A stretch of DNA of 64,000 bases from Niabella aurantiaca DSM 17617 (lineage in GTDB: Bacteria > Bacteroidota > Bacteroidia > Chitinophagales > Chitinophagaceae): positions 716,945 to 780,944 of the forward strand of contig NZ_KB893625.1 of the NCBI RefSeq assembly GCF_000374125.1. Reading direction: 5' to 3'. The position numbers and the translations under genes were made by a program. Shown one piece after another: positions 54,659 to 63,829 of the stretch; position 1 is the stretch's first letter, and every line of letters starts with the position of its first letter. The notes beneath the pieces are model-generated. The model ran no database searches and had not been told where the DNA came from. It saw only the letters and a program-made list of their open reading frames with translations.

Positions 54659-57025
54659 ATGATGCATATTATGAAACCGATCCATAGAGCTGTATTCCTT
54701 TTTGCCTTTCTCTTTTCCTGCTACTCCATGAAGGCTGAAAGCGTTGCCACACTAAATTTGAACGGGTCGTATCTTGAAGTGGCTGGAAATGGTGCCATAG
54801 TGAAGAAAGCCGCCCTTATCCTGGATAAGGAAATATACGACCGGGCCGGCATTCATCTTCTGAACGCTCAAAAGGATGTGAACCAGATCCGGTTGGTAGT
54901 GGGTTTGGAGTCTGAAATAAAAAGGGCCTGCCCGGAAGCAGCCCCGTTATATCTGAATCTTCCCGGTGAGGATACCGACGGCTATAAAATAATGTATTCG
55001 GAGGTACAGAAATTGCTGATCATAAGCGGAAATGACGATCGGGGCGTGCTGTATGGCGTTGGCTATTTATTGAGGAAATCCGGAATTGCAAATAATGCCA
55101 TCCTGTTTCATTATTCAGGGAATGTTTATTCCCATCCTGAGAAGGAATACAGGGGCATCGGACTTCGGGCAAATGTAAAATATGAATCCTTTGAAGACAG
55201 GCTCCGGTATTTTGATGACTATGTAAAAGATCTTGTTCTCTTTGGTCTGAATAGCGTGGATCTGACAATCGGATATAACCCGGAATATATAAAAACGGCA
55301 ATGTCCTATGGTTTAAAAATAGGTATTGTAAGCTTTGATAATGGTAAAGACTTTGTCACGACTGAAGGTGTATATAATGAATTAAGAAAACGGGAGCAAT
55401 TTTTTGAAGCCTGTCCCAGGATCGATAATTATACGATTAAATCCGGTGACCCCGGTAATCTTTCAGCTAAAGATTTTTTTGAGTTTACAAAAAAAGAGAT
55501 CATCCTGTTAAAAAAATATCATCCGGAGGCAAAGGTTTGGATAGCTCCGCAGAAATTTAACGGTGGAACAAGATCGTATTTTGACGAATTTATTACGGAA
55601 ATTCTGAAATACGATTGGATCGACGGCCTGGTTTATGGACCATGGGCCAGGTTTTCACTGGATGCGTACAGAAGCAAGCTGGGTGGATCAAAGTCCATCC
55701 GGCATTTTGTTGATATCGGACATATTTATAGTGCTCAGTATCCCATTAACTATTTGGATCTTCCATGGGCCATTTCGTATGGAAGGATCGTAATAAACCC
55801 GAGGCCGGTGGCGATGAAGAACATCCACGACCGGCTTTCAGCGGGCACCGTTGGATCCATTCAATATTCAGAAGGTTCGAATGATGATGTGAACAAATTT
55901 GTCTGGACCTCTTTAGAGTGGAACCCAGGTGCGGATATTGATGACGTATTGTTAGATTATAGCCGGTTTTTTATAGGACCTGGATATGCAGGTGATTTTT
56001 GCAGAGGACTGAAATACGAGGAAGCTTCGCTGGAAGGCCGGATCGATAGCAATCGCTCCGTTAATAAGGCATATGCTATTTTTGGCAAATTAGATGCGGA
56101 TACAAAAAATGGATCTGATGTGTATCACCAAACGCGCTATAGAATGGGTTTGCTGAGAGCATTTTTTGATCAATACGTAAAACTCCGGTACCTGTATGAG
56201 ACCCAGGTAGAGCGGGAGTTTGTCAATTATCTCAGGACCTCCGGCGGTGGGTTTAAAAAGGCGGTTGCGCTGGAAATATTGAACAGGGAGAACCCTTCAT
56301 CTGAGTTCCGTTCCCTGAAGGAAAAGTGCCATAAACTTTATTCATTGGTTTATACGGGCGAGGAGGGGATGTGGACCGATGAAGGCCAGAAATGCATACT
56401 GAATGCTCAGATGGATCTGCCTTTGAATAACAGGGATTGGTATTTATACAAACTATCCGGATTTAATAATGAAGGGAAAGAAACTGCAAAAGAAGCGAAG
56501 ATCCTGAAAGAGCTGAGAGCGGTGGCTTCTAAAGATCAGCGGGGTGCTTACTTTAATCTGGGCTCATTTGAAAACGGGCTGATCGAAGATGCCGGATCGG
56601 GTTACGGCGATGATCCTTATTACCTGATGCATCCTTATATCGGCTACGGCGTGCAGATGGATCGGTTCCGGATCACCCGCAAAGATTTTAATAACCGGCC
56701 CATCAGAAATGAATGGCTCACCCAGCTGGGCAGGTATTATGATGAGCCTTTACAGTTGGAGTTCCCGATAAAGCACCCGGAAGAGAAGTATAAGCTGAAC
56801 ATCACTTACGCCGGGGAAGCTACCCGCTATAAGGTAAAGGTCCGGTTGATTGCCAACGGCTCTTATGTGGTGCATGATTTTATGACCCTGTCGCCCGATA
56901 AGTATGCTTATCAGTTCAAGATCCCGCCCCGGTTGTATAAGGATGGGAAAATCACACTAACCTGGATCTGCGGGCCGGGCGAACGGGGTGTTAATGTGGC
57001 CGAAGTGTTTTTTGAGAAGGAATAA
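54659..57025 (+). CDS. Unclassified glycoside hydrolase-like protein of the ribose/nucleoside locus
   Basis: 788 residues with a signal peptide (AVFLFAFLFSCYSMKAES, from the Met at 54671 onwards). The N-terminal ~150 residues match the small alpha/beta domain found before the barrels of GH20/GH67/GH84/GH115 enzymes (DDRGVLYGVGYLLRKSG). A TIM-barrel-like region follows (~residues 160-420) with YGPWARFSLDAY and NDDVNKFVWTSLEW, then an all-helical region and a C-terminal beta domain. I cannot place it in a GH family or name the catalytic acids. It is the last gene of the operon; the context suggests release of a ribose- or nucleoside-type ligand. Confidence 0.7.
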   Translation: MMHIMKPIHRAVFLFAFLFSCYSMKAESVATLNLNGSYLEVAGNGAIVKKAALILDKEIYDRAGIHLLNAQKDVNQIRLVVGLESEIKRACPEAAPLYLNLPGEDTDGYKIMYSEVQKLLIISGNDDRGVLYGVGYLLRKSGIANNAILFHYSGNVYSHPEKEYRGIGLRANVKYESFEDRLRYFDDYVKDLVLFGLNSVDLTIGYNPEYIKTAMSYGLKIGIVSFDNGKDFVTTEGVYNELRKREQFFEACPRIDNYTIKSGDPGNLSAKDFFEFTKKEIILLKKYHPEAKVWIAPQKFNGGTRSYFDEFITEILKYDWIDGLVYGPWARFSLDAYRSKLGGSKSIRHFVDIGHIYSAQYPINYLDLPWAISYGRIVINPRPVAMKNIHDRLSAGTVGSIQYSEGSNDDVNKFVWTSLEWNPGADIDDVLLDYSRFFIGPGYAGDFCRGLKYEEASLEGRIDSNRSVNKAYAIFGKLDADTKNGSDVYHQTRYRMGLLRAFFDQYVKLRYLYETQVEREFVNYLRTSGGGFKKAVALEILNRENPSSEFRSLKEKCHKLYSLVYTGEEGMWTDEGQKCILNAQMDLPLNNRDWYLYKLSGFNNEGKETAKEAKILKELRAVASKDQRGAYFNLGSFENGLIEDAGSGYGDDPYYLMHPYIGYGVQMDRFRITRKDFNNRPIRNEWLTQLGRYYDEPLQLEFPIKHPEEKYKLNITYAGEATRYKVKVRLIANGSYVVHDFMTLSPDKYAYQFKIPPRLYKDGKITLTWICGPGERGVNVAEVFFEKE

Positions 57026-57554
57026 CGCTGCCTCGGCAATTCCGGTCTTTTTATCTGTGGAAGAAGAGGGGTGGAGGATCGCCTGTATAATAAAGATGCC
57101 GGCAGGATGCGGGGTTTATGTCACTTTAACAAATGCCCGGATCTTTCGGAAGTTGTTTCAGATTTTTCAATATGTCGCTCCGATGGGGCTTAAAAATCGT
57201 ATGACCGTTTTTTTAGCGGCACACGGCGCTATGGGCCAGCCCGGTTAGGGCGTTATGCCGGTAATATGGATCAACAAAGCAGCAGAAAGCCCCGTCGGGG
57301 CAGCCTGCTTGCCACCATCCGAAACGTTTAAACAACTCCAAAAACAGCATTATCCGGAAATGATTGAACCGACCTGTTTTTAAACAGTTCCCTGGAACGG
57401 ATGGGTTTACAGGATCGTCAAGTTCAATACGAACGCAGCGAAAGCGGGTTCTGACCGGCCGTACCCGGTCTTCAGGAACCACCTGTAAAAATACTGGTTT
57501 TCCTGTATTTCCTGGTGTAGCAACGAGGGGTATTTTCGCATTAAAATGTAAACC
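57026..57554. other. Intergenic region between the nucleoside locus and the vWA lipoprotein gene
   Basis: About 530 bp with no accepted gene. Contains the palindrome element at 57165-57310 and a near-match -7 box TATTTTCG at 57531-57538 for the downstream gene. Confidence 0.4.
57165..57310. repeat. Intergenic element with three short palindromes
   Basis: GCTCCGATGGGGC (57177-57189), GCCCGGTTAGGGC (57239-57251) and GCCCCGTCGGGGC (57289-57301) are 4-5-bp-stem palindromes of similar composition spaced 50-60 bp apart. This pattern resembles dispersed intergenic repeats common in Bacteroidota genomes as I recall them. Confidence 0.5.
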
Positions 57555-58562
57555 ATGCGAATGAATTACCCCGGCGGGTTCTTAAACCTGCGTCTTGCTG
57601 CGGCCCTTGTTGCGGTTATGCTGTTCTCCTGTAAAAAGGATGATACCATAAAGATCACCCCCCCGCTGAATGACAACTCACTGCCCTCCGCTGCGGTGTA
57701 TAACGTAAAAATACTGGAAGGAAGCGATAAGAAGGTCCGCTTTTCCGTGGATCTTGCCCTGTTCAAGGATTCCAGGAATATGGAATATGGTTTTGACGCC
57801 CGGCATTTTTGGATCGATACCTTTCTGAATGCTTATGCCTTCAAAGCAATAAAGACTTCGCTGACTGGCGGAGGGGGAGCCTCCCGCTACGCTTCCATCA
57901 TGCTGATGGACCAGAGCGGAAGCACCAACCAGACGGATCCTGATGACCTGCGGATCGATGCCGGCAAGATCTTTTGCTGGAATATGGGACAGGGCAACGA
58001 TTCCTGGGTATGGTGGTTCTCTTCCGGCTATTATAAAATAGGCCCGGGCTTTACTTCCGATACGGCGCAGCTGGTGAAAGACGTGGAGCTGGTGCGCAAC
58101 AAACCCAAGAATCAAACCCTGCTTTATGATTCGCAATATGAGTCCGTCAACAGCCTTTCCCAAAGTGCCACCAAACCTGTGAAGGCCTTGCTTACGTTCA
58201 CAGACGGGCAAAACAATGCCGGAAGCAAAAGCAGTACAGCCGTGGTCAATGCCGCAAAAACAGCAAACGTACGTCTTTATAATATTGGATTGGGCGCGTC
58301 ATCCGATGCGTACCTCTATGATCAGGCCGTTGCAACCGGTGGCGCGTTTATGTATGCAAAAGACGCAAAACAGCTGATCAGTATGTTTGGTAACCTGGGG
58401 AAATTGCTGGAGGGGTCGGCTAAATTCTATTCTGTGGAATGGGAGATGACGCCCGTGGGGAACGGTTCAGTTATTGGAAAAGGTGTCTACGATGTTGTAT
58501 TGAAAGTAGTGACACCGTACAACTACACCATTGACGTTCCGGTTACGGTACGGTACCAGTAG
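57555..58562 (+). CDS. von Willebrand factor A-domain lipoprotein
   Basis: 335 residues with a lipoprotein leader (LVAVMLFSCKKDD, Cys near residue 26). The vWA domain shows the MIDAS metal site DQSGSTNQT near residue 120 and the second conserved segment LLTFTDGQNNAG near residue 215. A C-terminal beta part (~residues 290-335) follows. vWA domains mediate metal-dependent protein contacts. The gene stands alone, so partner and role are unknown. Confidence 0.8.
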   Translation: MRMNYPGGFLNLRLAAALVAVMLFSCKKDDTIKITPPLNDNSLPSAAVYNVKILEGSDKKVRFSVDLALFKDSRNMEYGFDARHFWIDTFLNAYAFKAIKTSLTGGGGASRYASIMLMDQSGSTNQTDPDDLRIDAGKIFCWNMGQGNDSWVWWFSSGYYKIGPGFTSDTAQLVKDVELVRNKPKNQTLLYDSQYESVNSLSQSATKPVKALLTFTDGQNNAGSKSSTAVVNAAKTANVRLYNIGLGASSDAYLYDQAVATGGAFMYAKDAKQLISMFGNLGKLLEGSAKFYSVEWEMTPVGNGSVIGKGVYDVVLKVVTPYNYTIDVPVTVRYQ

Positions 58563-58591
58563 AACGGGTCAGCGGAAACTTTCGAAGCGGT

Positions 58592-59545
58592 TTAATCTTG
58601 TTGAACCGCTTCTTTTAATTTTTGCAATACACCTGTCTGCAGCATTTTTTCTGCCACGTAGATCATATTGCAGAAGGCGGTGGCCTTTGAAATGCCATGA
58701 CCGATGATGACCGGCTTTTCGATCCCTAATACAGGTGTGCCGCCATAGATCTCAAAATTGAACCGGTTTAAATAAGCATTTTCCAGTTGTTCATTCTGCG
58801 CGATATCATAGATGGACTCTGCCAGCTTTAAAATGATGTTGCCGGTAAAACCATCGCAGACCATCACATCCGCTTTTTCATTAAAGGTATCGCGGCCTTC
58901 AATGTTACCGATGAAATGAATGGCTTTGTTGGCTTTCAAAAGGGGATAGGCGCCCTGGGTCAGCAGGTTGCCTTTGCCTTCTTCTTCGCCTACATTTACA
59001 AGACCCACTTTAGGCTCCGGAATATCCAGGATGTGCCGGGCATAAACGGCGCCCAGGGTGGCAAACTGGTTCAGCTGCTCCGGTTTGCAATCGGCGTTCA
59101 GCCCCACATCGAGGATCAGGCCGGTACCGCCTCCCTGCTTGGGTATGATGGAGGAAATAACGGGGCGCAGGATCCCTTCAATGGTCTTCAGGTTAAACAG
59201 TGCACCCACCAGCATGGCACCCGTATTACCGGCGCTGATGAACGCGTCAGTCCGGTCTTTAGCCAGATAATGAAAGCCGGTGGCAATGGATGAATGCGTT
59301 TTTTCTTTTAACGCTTTTGTAGGGTGCTCGTGCATATCAATGACCTGGGTCGTGGGAACGATCTGTATGCGGCCGGCGGGTAGGTTTTCTTCGGTGATGA
59401 TGGCATTCAGAAGGGCTTCATCTCCAAACAGGGTTAGCTGTACGTTGTTTTTGCCGTTATTTTCAGAAAGGTATTTTTTAATCCCTCGCAACGCTTCAAG
59501 AGGAGCAAAATCTCCCCCCATAGTATCAATTCCAATATTCATCAT
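58592..59545 (-). CDS. plsX: Phosphate acyltransferase PlsX
   Basis: 317 residues from the ATG at 59545 (MMNIGIDTMGGDFAP, the canonical start; a longer frame to 59587 is unlikely). It has the GIDTMGGD N-terminus and conserved SAGNTGAMLVGALFNL and VCDGFTGNIILK segments. It makes acyl-phosphate from acyl-ACP for phospholipid synthesis. It is third in the DUF177-rpmF-plsX cluster that is conserved in many bacteria. Confidence 0.96.
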   Translation of the reverse strand: MMNIGIDTMGGDFAPLEALRGIKKYLSENNGKNNVQLTLFGDEALLNAIITEENLPAGRIQIVPTTQVIDMHEHPTKALKEKTHSSIATGFHYLAKDRTDAFISAGNTGAMLVGALFNLKTIEGILRPVISSIIPKQGGGTGLILDVGLNADCKPEQLNQFATLGAVYARHILDIPEPKVGLVNVGEEEGKGNLLTQGAYPLLKANKAIHFIGNIEGRDTFNEKADVMVCDGFTGNIILKLAESIYDIAQNEQLENAYLNRFNFEIYGGTPVLGIEKPVIIGHGISKATAFCNMIYVAEKMLQTGVLQKLKEAVQQD

Positions 59546-59643
59546 ATACGGACTAAAATTAAAAATTCCAAATACATTACCAACCAAAGGTCGTCAATGA
59601 ATTTGGAATGAACAAGTTAAGCAGCTCGGACTTAACGTTTTTT

Positions 59644-59838
59644 TTAAGCTTTTGAAGGCGCCTTTTCAGCAACAACTTTTCCTTTGTAGATCAGTTTTCC
59701 CTCATTTACATAAGCGCGATGGCGCACATGCGTTTCGCCGGTTGCGGCATCTGTTGTTAAAGTTGCCGAAGTGGCTTTATAGTGGGTTCTGCGTTTTGCG
59801 CTTCTTTGCTGGCTGTGCCGGCGTTTCGGATTTGGCAT
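59644..59838 (-). CDS. rpmF: 50S ribosomal protein L32
   Basis: 64 residues starting MPNPKRRHSQQRSAKRRTHY, typical L32. It lacks the four zinc-binding Cys of the other L32 class, so it is the zinc-free form. It lies between DUF177 (53 bp upstream) and plsX (98 bp downstream). Confidence 0.96.
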   Translation of the reverse strand: MPNPKRRHSQQRSAKRRTHYKATSATLTTDAATGETHVRHRAYVNEGKLIYKGKVVAEKAPSKA

Positions 59839-59891
59839 AACTAATGAAATTAAATAGTTCTAAATTATTTTTTTCTTCTTTTTACACAAAC

Positions 59892-60443
59892 TTAATTGTC
59901 CAGGTCCCTGAATTTTTCCAGATCCTTCCAAAGAGGATTGTCCTCTTTTTTGGATTTGACTTCAGCATCCAGCTTATTCAGCATTTTCAACGCTTCGGAG
60001 TTGCACTGCGGCCCGTCCGCATTATCAAAACCACAGGTCTTGTGCATCGGGATGCTCAGATTTATGAATTCATAGATCCAGTCTTCCACATTCAGATGAC
60101 TTTCCCCCCGGCTGATATAGTACACATCCGGATCATCTTCCTGGTCATTCATCAGTTCCGGCTCCTCCACCATTTTCACGGTAATGACGAACTCGTCCCA
60201 CAGGTCCAGGGAAATGGTGTTGTTGCAGCGGTCGCAAACCACATCCAGTTTGCCACCCACTTCAAACTTCAGCATCATAAAACTGCTTTTTTTATCAAGC
60301 GACAGCTTTATGTGGGCTTTAGGATTTGTAAAGTCCTGCTGTTGAAATGCTTCAAAGAACCGGTCTGTTATTTCATAATTGAACTCATGAACTCCTGGTT
60401 TTAACCCCACAAAAGCAATATCATACACTCTTCTGTAAGCCAT
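59892..60443 (-). CDS. DUF177 (YceD-like) protein
   Basis: 183 residues. The family signature CDRCNNTISL (Cys pair) lies near residue 72, with acidic stretches VKMVEEPELMNDQEDDPD and a C-terminal PQCNSEALKML. YceD/DUF177 proteins are linked to 23S rRNA/ribosome assembly in plants and bacteria and are nearly always next to rpmF, as here. It is the first gene of the rpmF-plsX cluster and carries the -7 box at 60473. Confidence 0.92.
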   Translation of the reverse strand: MAYRRVYDIAFVGLKPGVHEFNYEITDRFFEAFQQQDFTNPKAHIKLSLDKKSSFMMLKFEVGGKLDVVCDRCNNTISLDLWDEFVITVKMVEEPELMNDQEDDPDVYYISRGESHLNVEDWIYEFINLSIPMHKTCGFDNADGPQCNSEALKMLNKLDAEVKSKKEDNPLWKDLEKFRDLDN

Positions 60444-60472
60444 GGCTCAACTCCTCCCTTTATTTTGGGATG

Positions 60473-60480
60473 CAAAGGTA
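60473..60480 (-). promoter_or_regulatory. -7 promoter box (TACCTTTG) of DUF177-rpmF-plsX
   Basis: Exact TAnnTTTG on the minus strand within GTACCTTTGCATCCC, the same extended sequence as the rpmI promoter; 30 bp before the start codon. Confidence 0.6.
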
Positions 60481-60525
60481 CGTAATATATCTGAAACGGC
60501 CTAAAAAGACCTGTTCGGTTTCAAA

Positions 60526-60540
60526 AAACCTAATAGGTTT
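60526..60540 (-). terminator. Weak hairpin with T-tract after the glutamate dehydrogenase gene
   Basis: On the minus strand AAACCTA / TAGGTTT (one unpaired base at the centre, effectively a 5-bp stem) runs into six T, 13 bp after the stop codon. Confidence 0.4.
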
Positions 60541-60553
60541 GACTATTGCCCGG

Positions 60554-61972
60554 CTACGGGAAAATGCCTAATTCTGCGTAAGTTGTAGCTACTTTATTGA
60601 TAGCCACTACATAAGCTGCAGTCCGCATGTCCGGGATCCCCGGGTTGCTGCGCCATTCTTCCATAATTTCCCTGGTGGCGCCAATCATGGTTTCTTCCAG
60701 TCCGCTGTACACCAGGTCCACCTCGTCCGCTCCGTGCATAATCATTTTCCGGTTCTTTTCGGTAACTCTTTTTCCGGAAAGGCTTTCCAGCTCCTCCAGA
60801 ATGGTGGTATTTACGTTCTCGGTGAACCGTTTTTCCAGGCGGCCGTACCGCACGTGGCTCAGGTTTTTCAGCCATTCAAAATAGGAGACGGTAACCCCGC
60901 CCGCATTCAGGTACATATCGGGCACTACCAGTACGTTCCTTTTCAGGAATACCTCATCGGCTTCGGGGGTCAGTGGGCCGTTGGCGGCCTCGCCGATGAT
61001 CTTTGCATTGATCCGGGGCGCGTTGTTCTTGTCGATCACGTTTTCCAGGGCTGCCGGAATGAGGATGTCGCACGCAAGCTCCAGCGTTTCCAGCGAGTTC
61101 TTATGGTTCACAGCTCCGCCAAAATCGAGGATGGAGCCGGTCCGCCTCCGGTGCTGGAACACTTCCTCCACATCCAGCCCGTTCTCATTGCTGATGCCGC
61201 CTTCGTATTCGGCGATGCCTACAATGAGGGCGCCGGCCTCCTGAAAAAACTTGGCAGTGTGGTACCCTACATTACCCAGCCCCTGCACGATCACTTTTTT
61301 TCCGGCAACACCCGTGGCCAATCCCAGTTTTTGCATTTCCTCCGGCATATTGCATACTTCCCGGATGCCGAAGAACACGCCCAGGCCGGTAGCTTCCCTG
61401 CGTCCGCGTACACCGCCCTGGCTCACGGGCTTGCCTGTTACGCAGCCCGCGGCATCGATCTCCTGGGGATTCATGGCACTGTAGGTATCTACGATCCAGG
61501 CCATTTCCCGTTCACCCGTCCCATAGTCGGGCGCAGGCACATCCGTGGCCGGCCCGATGAAGTTTTTCTTGATCAGTTCGGATGTATAGCGCCGGGTTAT
61601 TTTTTCCAGCTCATATGGTGTGTAATTTTTGGGATCGATCTTAATGCCGCCCTTGCCCCCGCCAAAGGGAACGTTTACAATAGCGCATTTATAGGTCATC
61701 AGCGCTGCCAGGGCCATTACCTCGTCCTGGGTTACCTGCATGGAGAAACGGATCCCTCCTTTGCAGGGCGTCTTATGATGCGAATGCTGTACACGGTAGG
61801 CTTCGATCACTTCAATGGCTCCATTCTCCCGTTTGATGGGGAAACGCATCCGGTACACCGAATTACAGGCGCTGATCTGTTCCAGCAATCCCTTGTCCCA
61901 TTTGGTAAATCTGGCTGCTTTATGAAAGCTTTTTTCCACAGCCTCAAAAAAATTGTATTGGACTTCAGACAT
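60554..61972 (-). CDS. Glu/Leu/Phe/Val dehydrogenase (glutamate dehydrogenase family)
   Basis: 472 residues. The substrate-binding segment reads [14 protein letters not shown] near residues 100-113 (catalytic Lys), followed by [15 protein letters not shown] and the NAD loop [14 protein letters not shown]. It is the longer of the common lengths for this family and probably a glutamate dehydrogenase linking 2-oxoglutarate and ammonia. It lies between the ccmD and DUF177 genes on the same strand, with its own start. Confidence 0.92.
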   Translation of the reverse strand: MSEVQYNFFEAVEKSFHKAARFTKWDKGLLEQISACNSVYRMRFPIKRENGAIEVIEAYRVQHSHHKTPCKGGIRFSMQVTQDEVMALAALMTYKCAIVNVPFGGGKGGIKIDPKNYTPYELEKITRRYTSELIKKNFIGPATDVPAPDYGTGEREMAWIVDTYSAMNPQEIDAAGCVTGKPVSQGGVRGRREATGLGVFFGIREVCNMPEEMQKLGLATGVAGKKVIVQGLGNVGYHTAKFFQEAGALIVGIAEYEGGISNENGLDVEEVFQHRRRTGSILDFGGAVNHKNSLETLELACDILIPAALENVIDKNNAPRINAKIIGEAANGPLTPEADEVFLKRNVLVVPDMYLNAGGVTVSYFEWLKNLSHVRYGRLEKRFTENVNTTILEELESLSGKRVTEKNRKMIMHGADEVDLVYSGLEETMIGATREIMEEWRSNPGIPDMRTAAYVVAINKVATTYAELGIFP

Positions 61973-62031
61973 AGTTGATTATTTTCAAATTAGCAATTTA
62001 CGCAACAGTTATCCGGGGGTGCTCTCCGGGA

Positions 62032-62247
62032 TCAGTTCTGGTGCTCTTTCTCCAGTTTTTTCAGTTTCCGTTCTACCCGGAACAGATAGAGGAATATACC
62101 CAGCAGGATCACCAGCAATACGGCGATAACCACATAGATCCTTCCGTTGCTTCTCATAAGGGAATCGGCACCCGACTGCGCCATGGCCAGGCAGGGGGAG
62201 GATAGCAATAGTAAGAAAGCGAAGAAACGGTTGATAGCTTTTTTCAT
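62032..62247 (-). CDS. ccmD: CcmD-like small membrane protein
   Basis: 71 residues. A signal-peptide-like N-terminus (FFAFLLLLSSPCLAMAQS) is followed by one transmembrane helix (IYVVIAVLLVILLGIFLYLF) and a basic tail with KKLEKEHQN. This is the Bacteroidota CcmD-type architecture, larger than the ~60-residue E. coli CcmD because of the added leader. It overlaps ccmC by four bases and completes the ccmB-ccmC-ccmD order. CcmD stabilises the CcmC-heme-CcmE complex in other bacteria. Confidence 0.78.
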   Translation of the reverse strand: MKKAINRFFAFLLLLSSPCLAMAQSGADSLMRSNGRIYVVIAVLLVILLGIFLYLFRVERKLKKLEKEHQN

Positions 62248-62939
62248 TTTTTTAAGAGCGATTTTTCTTTCAGTAAATTGATCCGGATCTTAAGCGTGGC
62301 GATCCAGACGCCCAGCAGAGCCCATCCGATAAACGCCGGAAATTCGACCATCCGCATTTGGGAGCTTACGTCATTGAAATTCAGGGCCGGGTTTCCTTCC
62401 TGGCCCGGGTGCAGACTGGGAAGCAGCCGGGGCACAATAAATATGGTAGGGAAGAGCATCGCAAAGGCAAAAATGTTATAGACCGCGCTTACCCTTGCTC
62501 TTTTGTCCAGGTCATTTATGGAATCTCTTAAGATGAGGTAGGCAAAATAGATCAGCAGGCCAACAGCGGTTCCGATCAGTTTAGGCTCCCGGGCAACAGC
62601 GCTGAACGACTGAAAGGCCGGGTTATTGGGGTCCGCCCAGGTGTAGCTGGCCCAGATGGCACCCGTAGCATAACCCAGCAACCCAAAGAAAATACCCACC
62701 GTAGCATAGTTTTTTGCAGCAATGTCATACTTCAGGTTCATCGTTCGCAGGTACCTGATGGAGTGCACCAGGGAACAGACAAAGAGCACCATCATCGCCG
62801 CCCACATACCCACATGGTAAAACAGGTTGCGACTGGTTTCTCCGAGAATAGGAAGATTGGGAACTTTAACAAGCAGTCCTGCTACAAGAGCGTACACCAA
62901 CAGGATGACACAAAGGATTTTCCACCACGTTTTATACAT
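62244..62939 (-). CDS. ccmC: Heme exporter/handling protein CcmC
   Basis: 231 residues with six membrane helices. The periplasmic WWD-type region reads GAIWASYTWADPNNPAF near residue 100, a variant of the consensus. CcmC loads heme onto CcmE. A good promoter (TTTG-N22-TACTTTTG) precedes it, so it can be transcribed independently of ccmB. Its stop overlaps the ccmD start by four bases. Confidence 0.9.
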   Translation of the reverse strand: MYKTWWKILCVILLVYALVAGLLVKVPNLPILGETSRNLFYHVGMWAAMMVLFVCSLVHSIRYLRTMNLKYDIAAKNYATVGIFFGLLGYATGAIWASYTWADPNNPAFQSFSAVAREPKLIGTAVGLLIYFAYLILRDSINDLDKRARVSAVYNIFAFAMLFPTIFIVPRLLPSLHPGQEGNPALNFNDVSSQMRMVEFPAFIGWALLGVWIATLKIRINLLKEKSLLKK

Positions 62940-62980
62940 ATGCGAATCTTAACAGTACACCTTAGTAAAGTACTAAAACA

Positions 62981-63014
62981 CAAAAGTAAGCGTAAAGTTG
63001 TTTCATAGACCAAA
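62981..63014 (-). promoter_or_regulatory. Promoter of ccmC-ccmD with -33 and -7 boxes
   Basis: On the minus strand, TTTG (63011-63014) is followed by a 22-bp spacer and TACTTTTG (62981-62988). Both elements match the Bacteroidota consensus and it is 42 bp before the ccmC start. Confidence 0.65.
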
Positions 63015-63159
63015 TTTGCAAATTGCATAAAGAAAACAGAGTTCTTATAGAAATTCGGTAAGACTTGGAAGCCGTTCCCCGGTTTTGATCAACAAAAAAT
63101 CAGAAATGCTGATCCCGGCCCTGGACGGAACGGTCCGGCTGCCGTTTTTGAGCAGGGGA

Positions 63160-63810
63160 TCAGTCCCTCCATAGAAAAGGAAAGAGAATAACGGCGAGGA
63201 TGGCCACCAGCAGATCCAGCGAAACAAGCAGGGCAATATCGTTCCACAAAATGGGAACGGCGGGGTTAAAGGCCGCGGTGGTGATCTTCATCAGTAACAT
63301 CAGCTGCGGCACTACGATGGGAAATCCCAGTATGGCCATAATGGCTGCATTTTGCTGTGCCTTGGCTGCAATGGCGGCTAAAAAGGTAAAAACCATACTG
63401 AGGCTCCAGCCCCCCAGCAATACCAGGCCGGTGAAGGGCAGGACCTTCTGAACCGGGTTGCCCAGCAGCGCAAAAAAAAGCAGCAGGCTGATCAGGGACA
63501 TCAGCAACATCAGCACCGAATTGAACAGCAGCTTGGCAAGCACAAAATGAACCGGAGCGGAGATGGTATAAAAATAAAGCATCCGTCCCCGGCTTTCCTG
63601 TAAAAAGCTTTTGGCCACCGCATTGATGCAGATAAATAACTGGATCACCCAGAAGAGCCCGTTCCATATATTGCCTTCCGGCTCATCAATCACCAGGAAG
63701 AGTACAAATACGGTTGCCGCTATGTATAGCAGAATGCCATAAAAACTGTACTGCTGCCTGATTTCCAGGAGCAGATCTTTTTTTATTAATGTTGCAATTG
63801 AGTGAAACAA
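63160..63810 (-). CDS. ccmB: Heme exporter subunit CcmB
   Basis: 216 residues from the TTG at 63810; the frame continues to an ATG at 63876 (238 residues) but that would overlap the thymidine kinase gene by 47 bp. The TTG gives the usual CcmB length and lies 20 bp after the tdk stop. Six hydrophobic helices and the CcmB segment IKKDLLLEIRQQYSFYGILLY are seen. It is the membrane part of the CcmAB transporter. ccmA is not in the window. Confidence 0.85.
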   Translation of the reverse strand: MFHSIATLIKKDLLLEIRQQYSFYGILLYIAATVFVLFLVIDEPEGNIWNGLFWVIQLFICINAVAKSFLQESRGRMLYFYTISAPVHFVLAKLLFNSVLMLLMSLISLLLFFALLGNPVQKVLPFTGLVLLGGWSLSMVFTFLAAIAAKAQQNAAIMAILGFPIVVPQLMLLMKITTAAFNPAVPILWNDIALLVSLDLLVAILAVILFPFLWRD

Positions 63811-63829
63811 GGCTTTAAATGTTAGGAGT

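Noticed and set aside
60734-61978. 414-residue plus-strand frame over the glutamate dehydrogenase gene
   Set aside because: Antisense to a clear dehydrogenase; composition (His/Pro/Gly rich) is that of a shadow frame.
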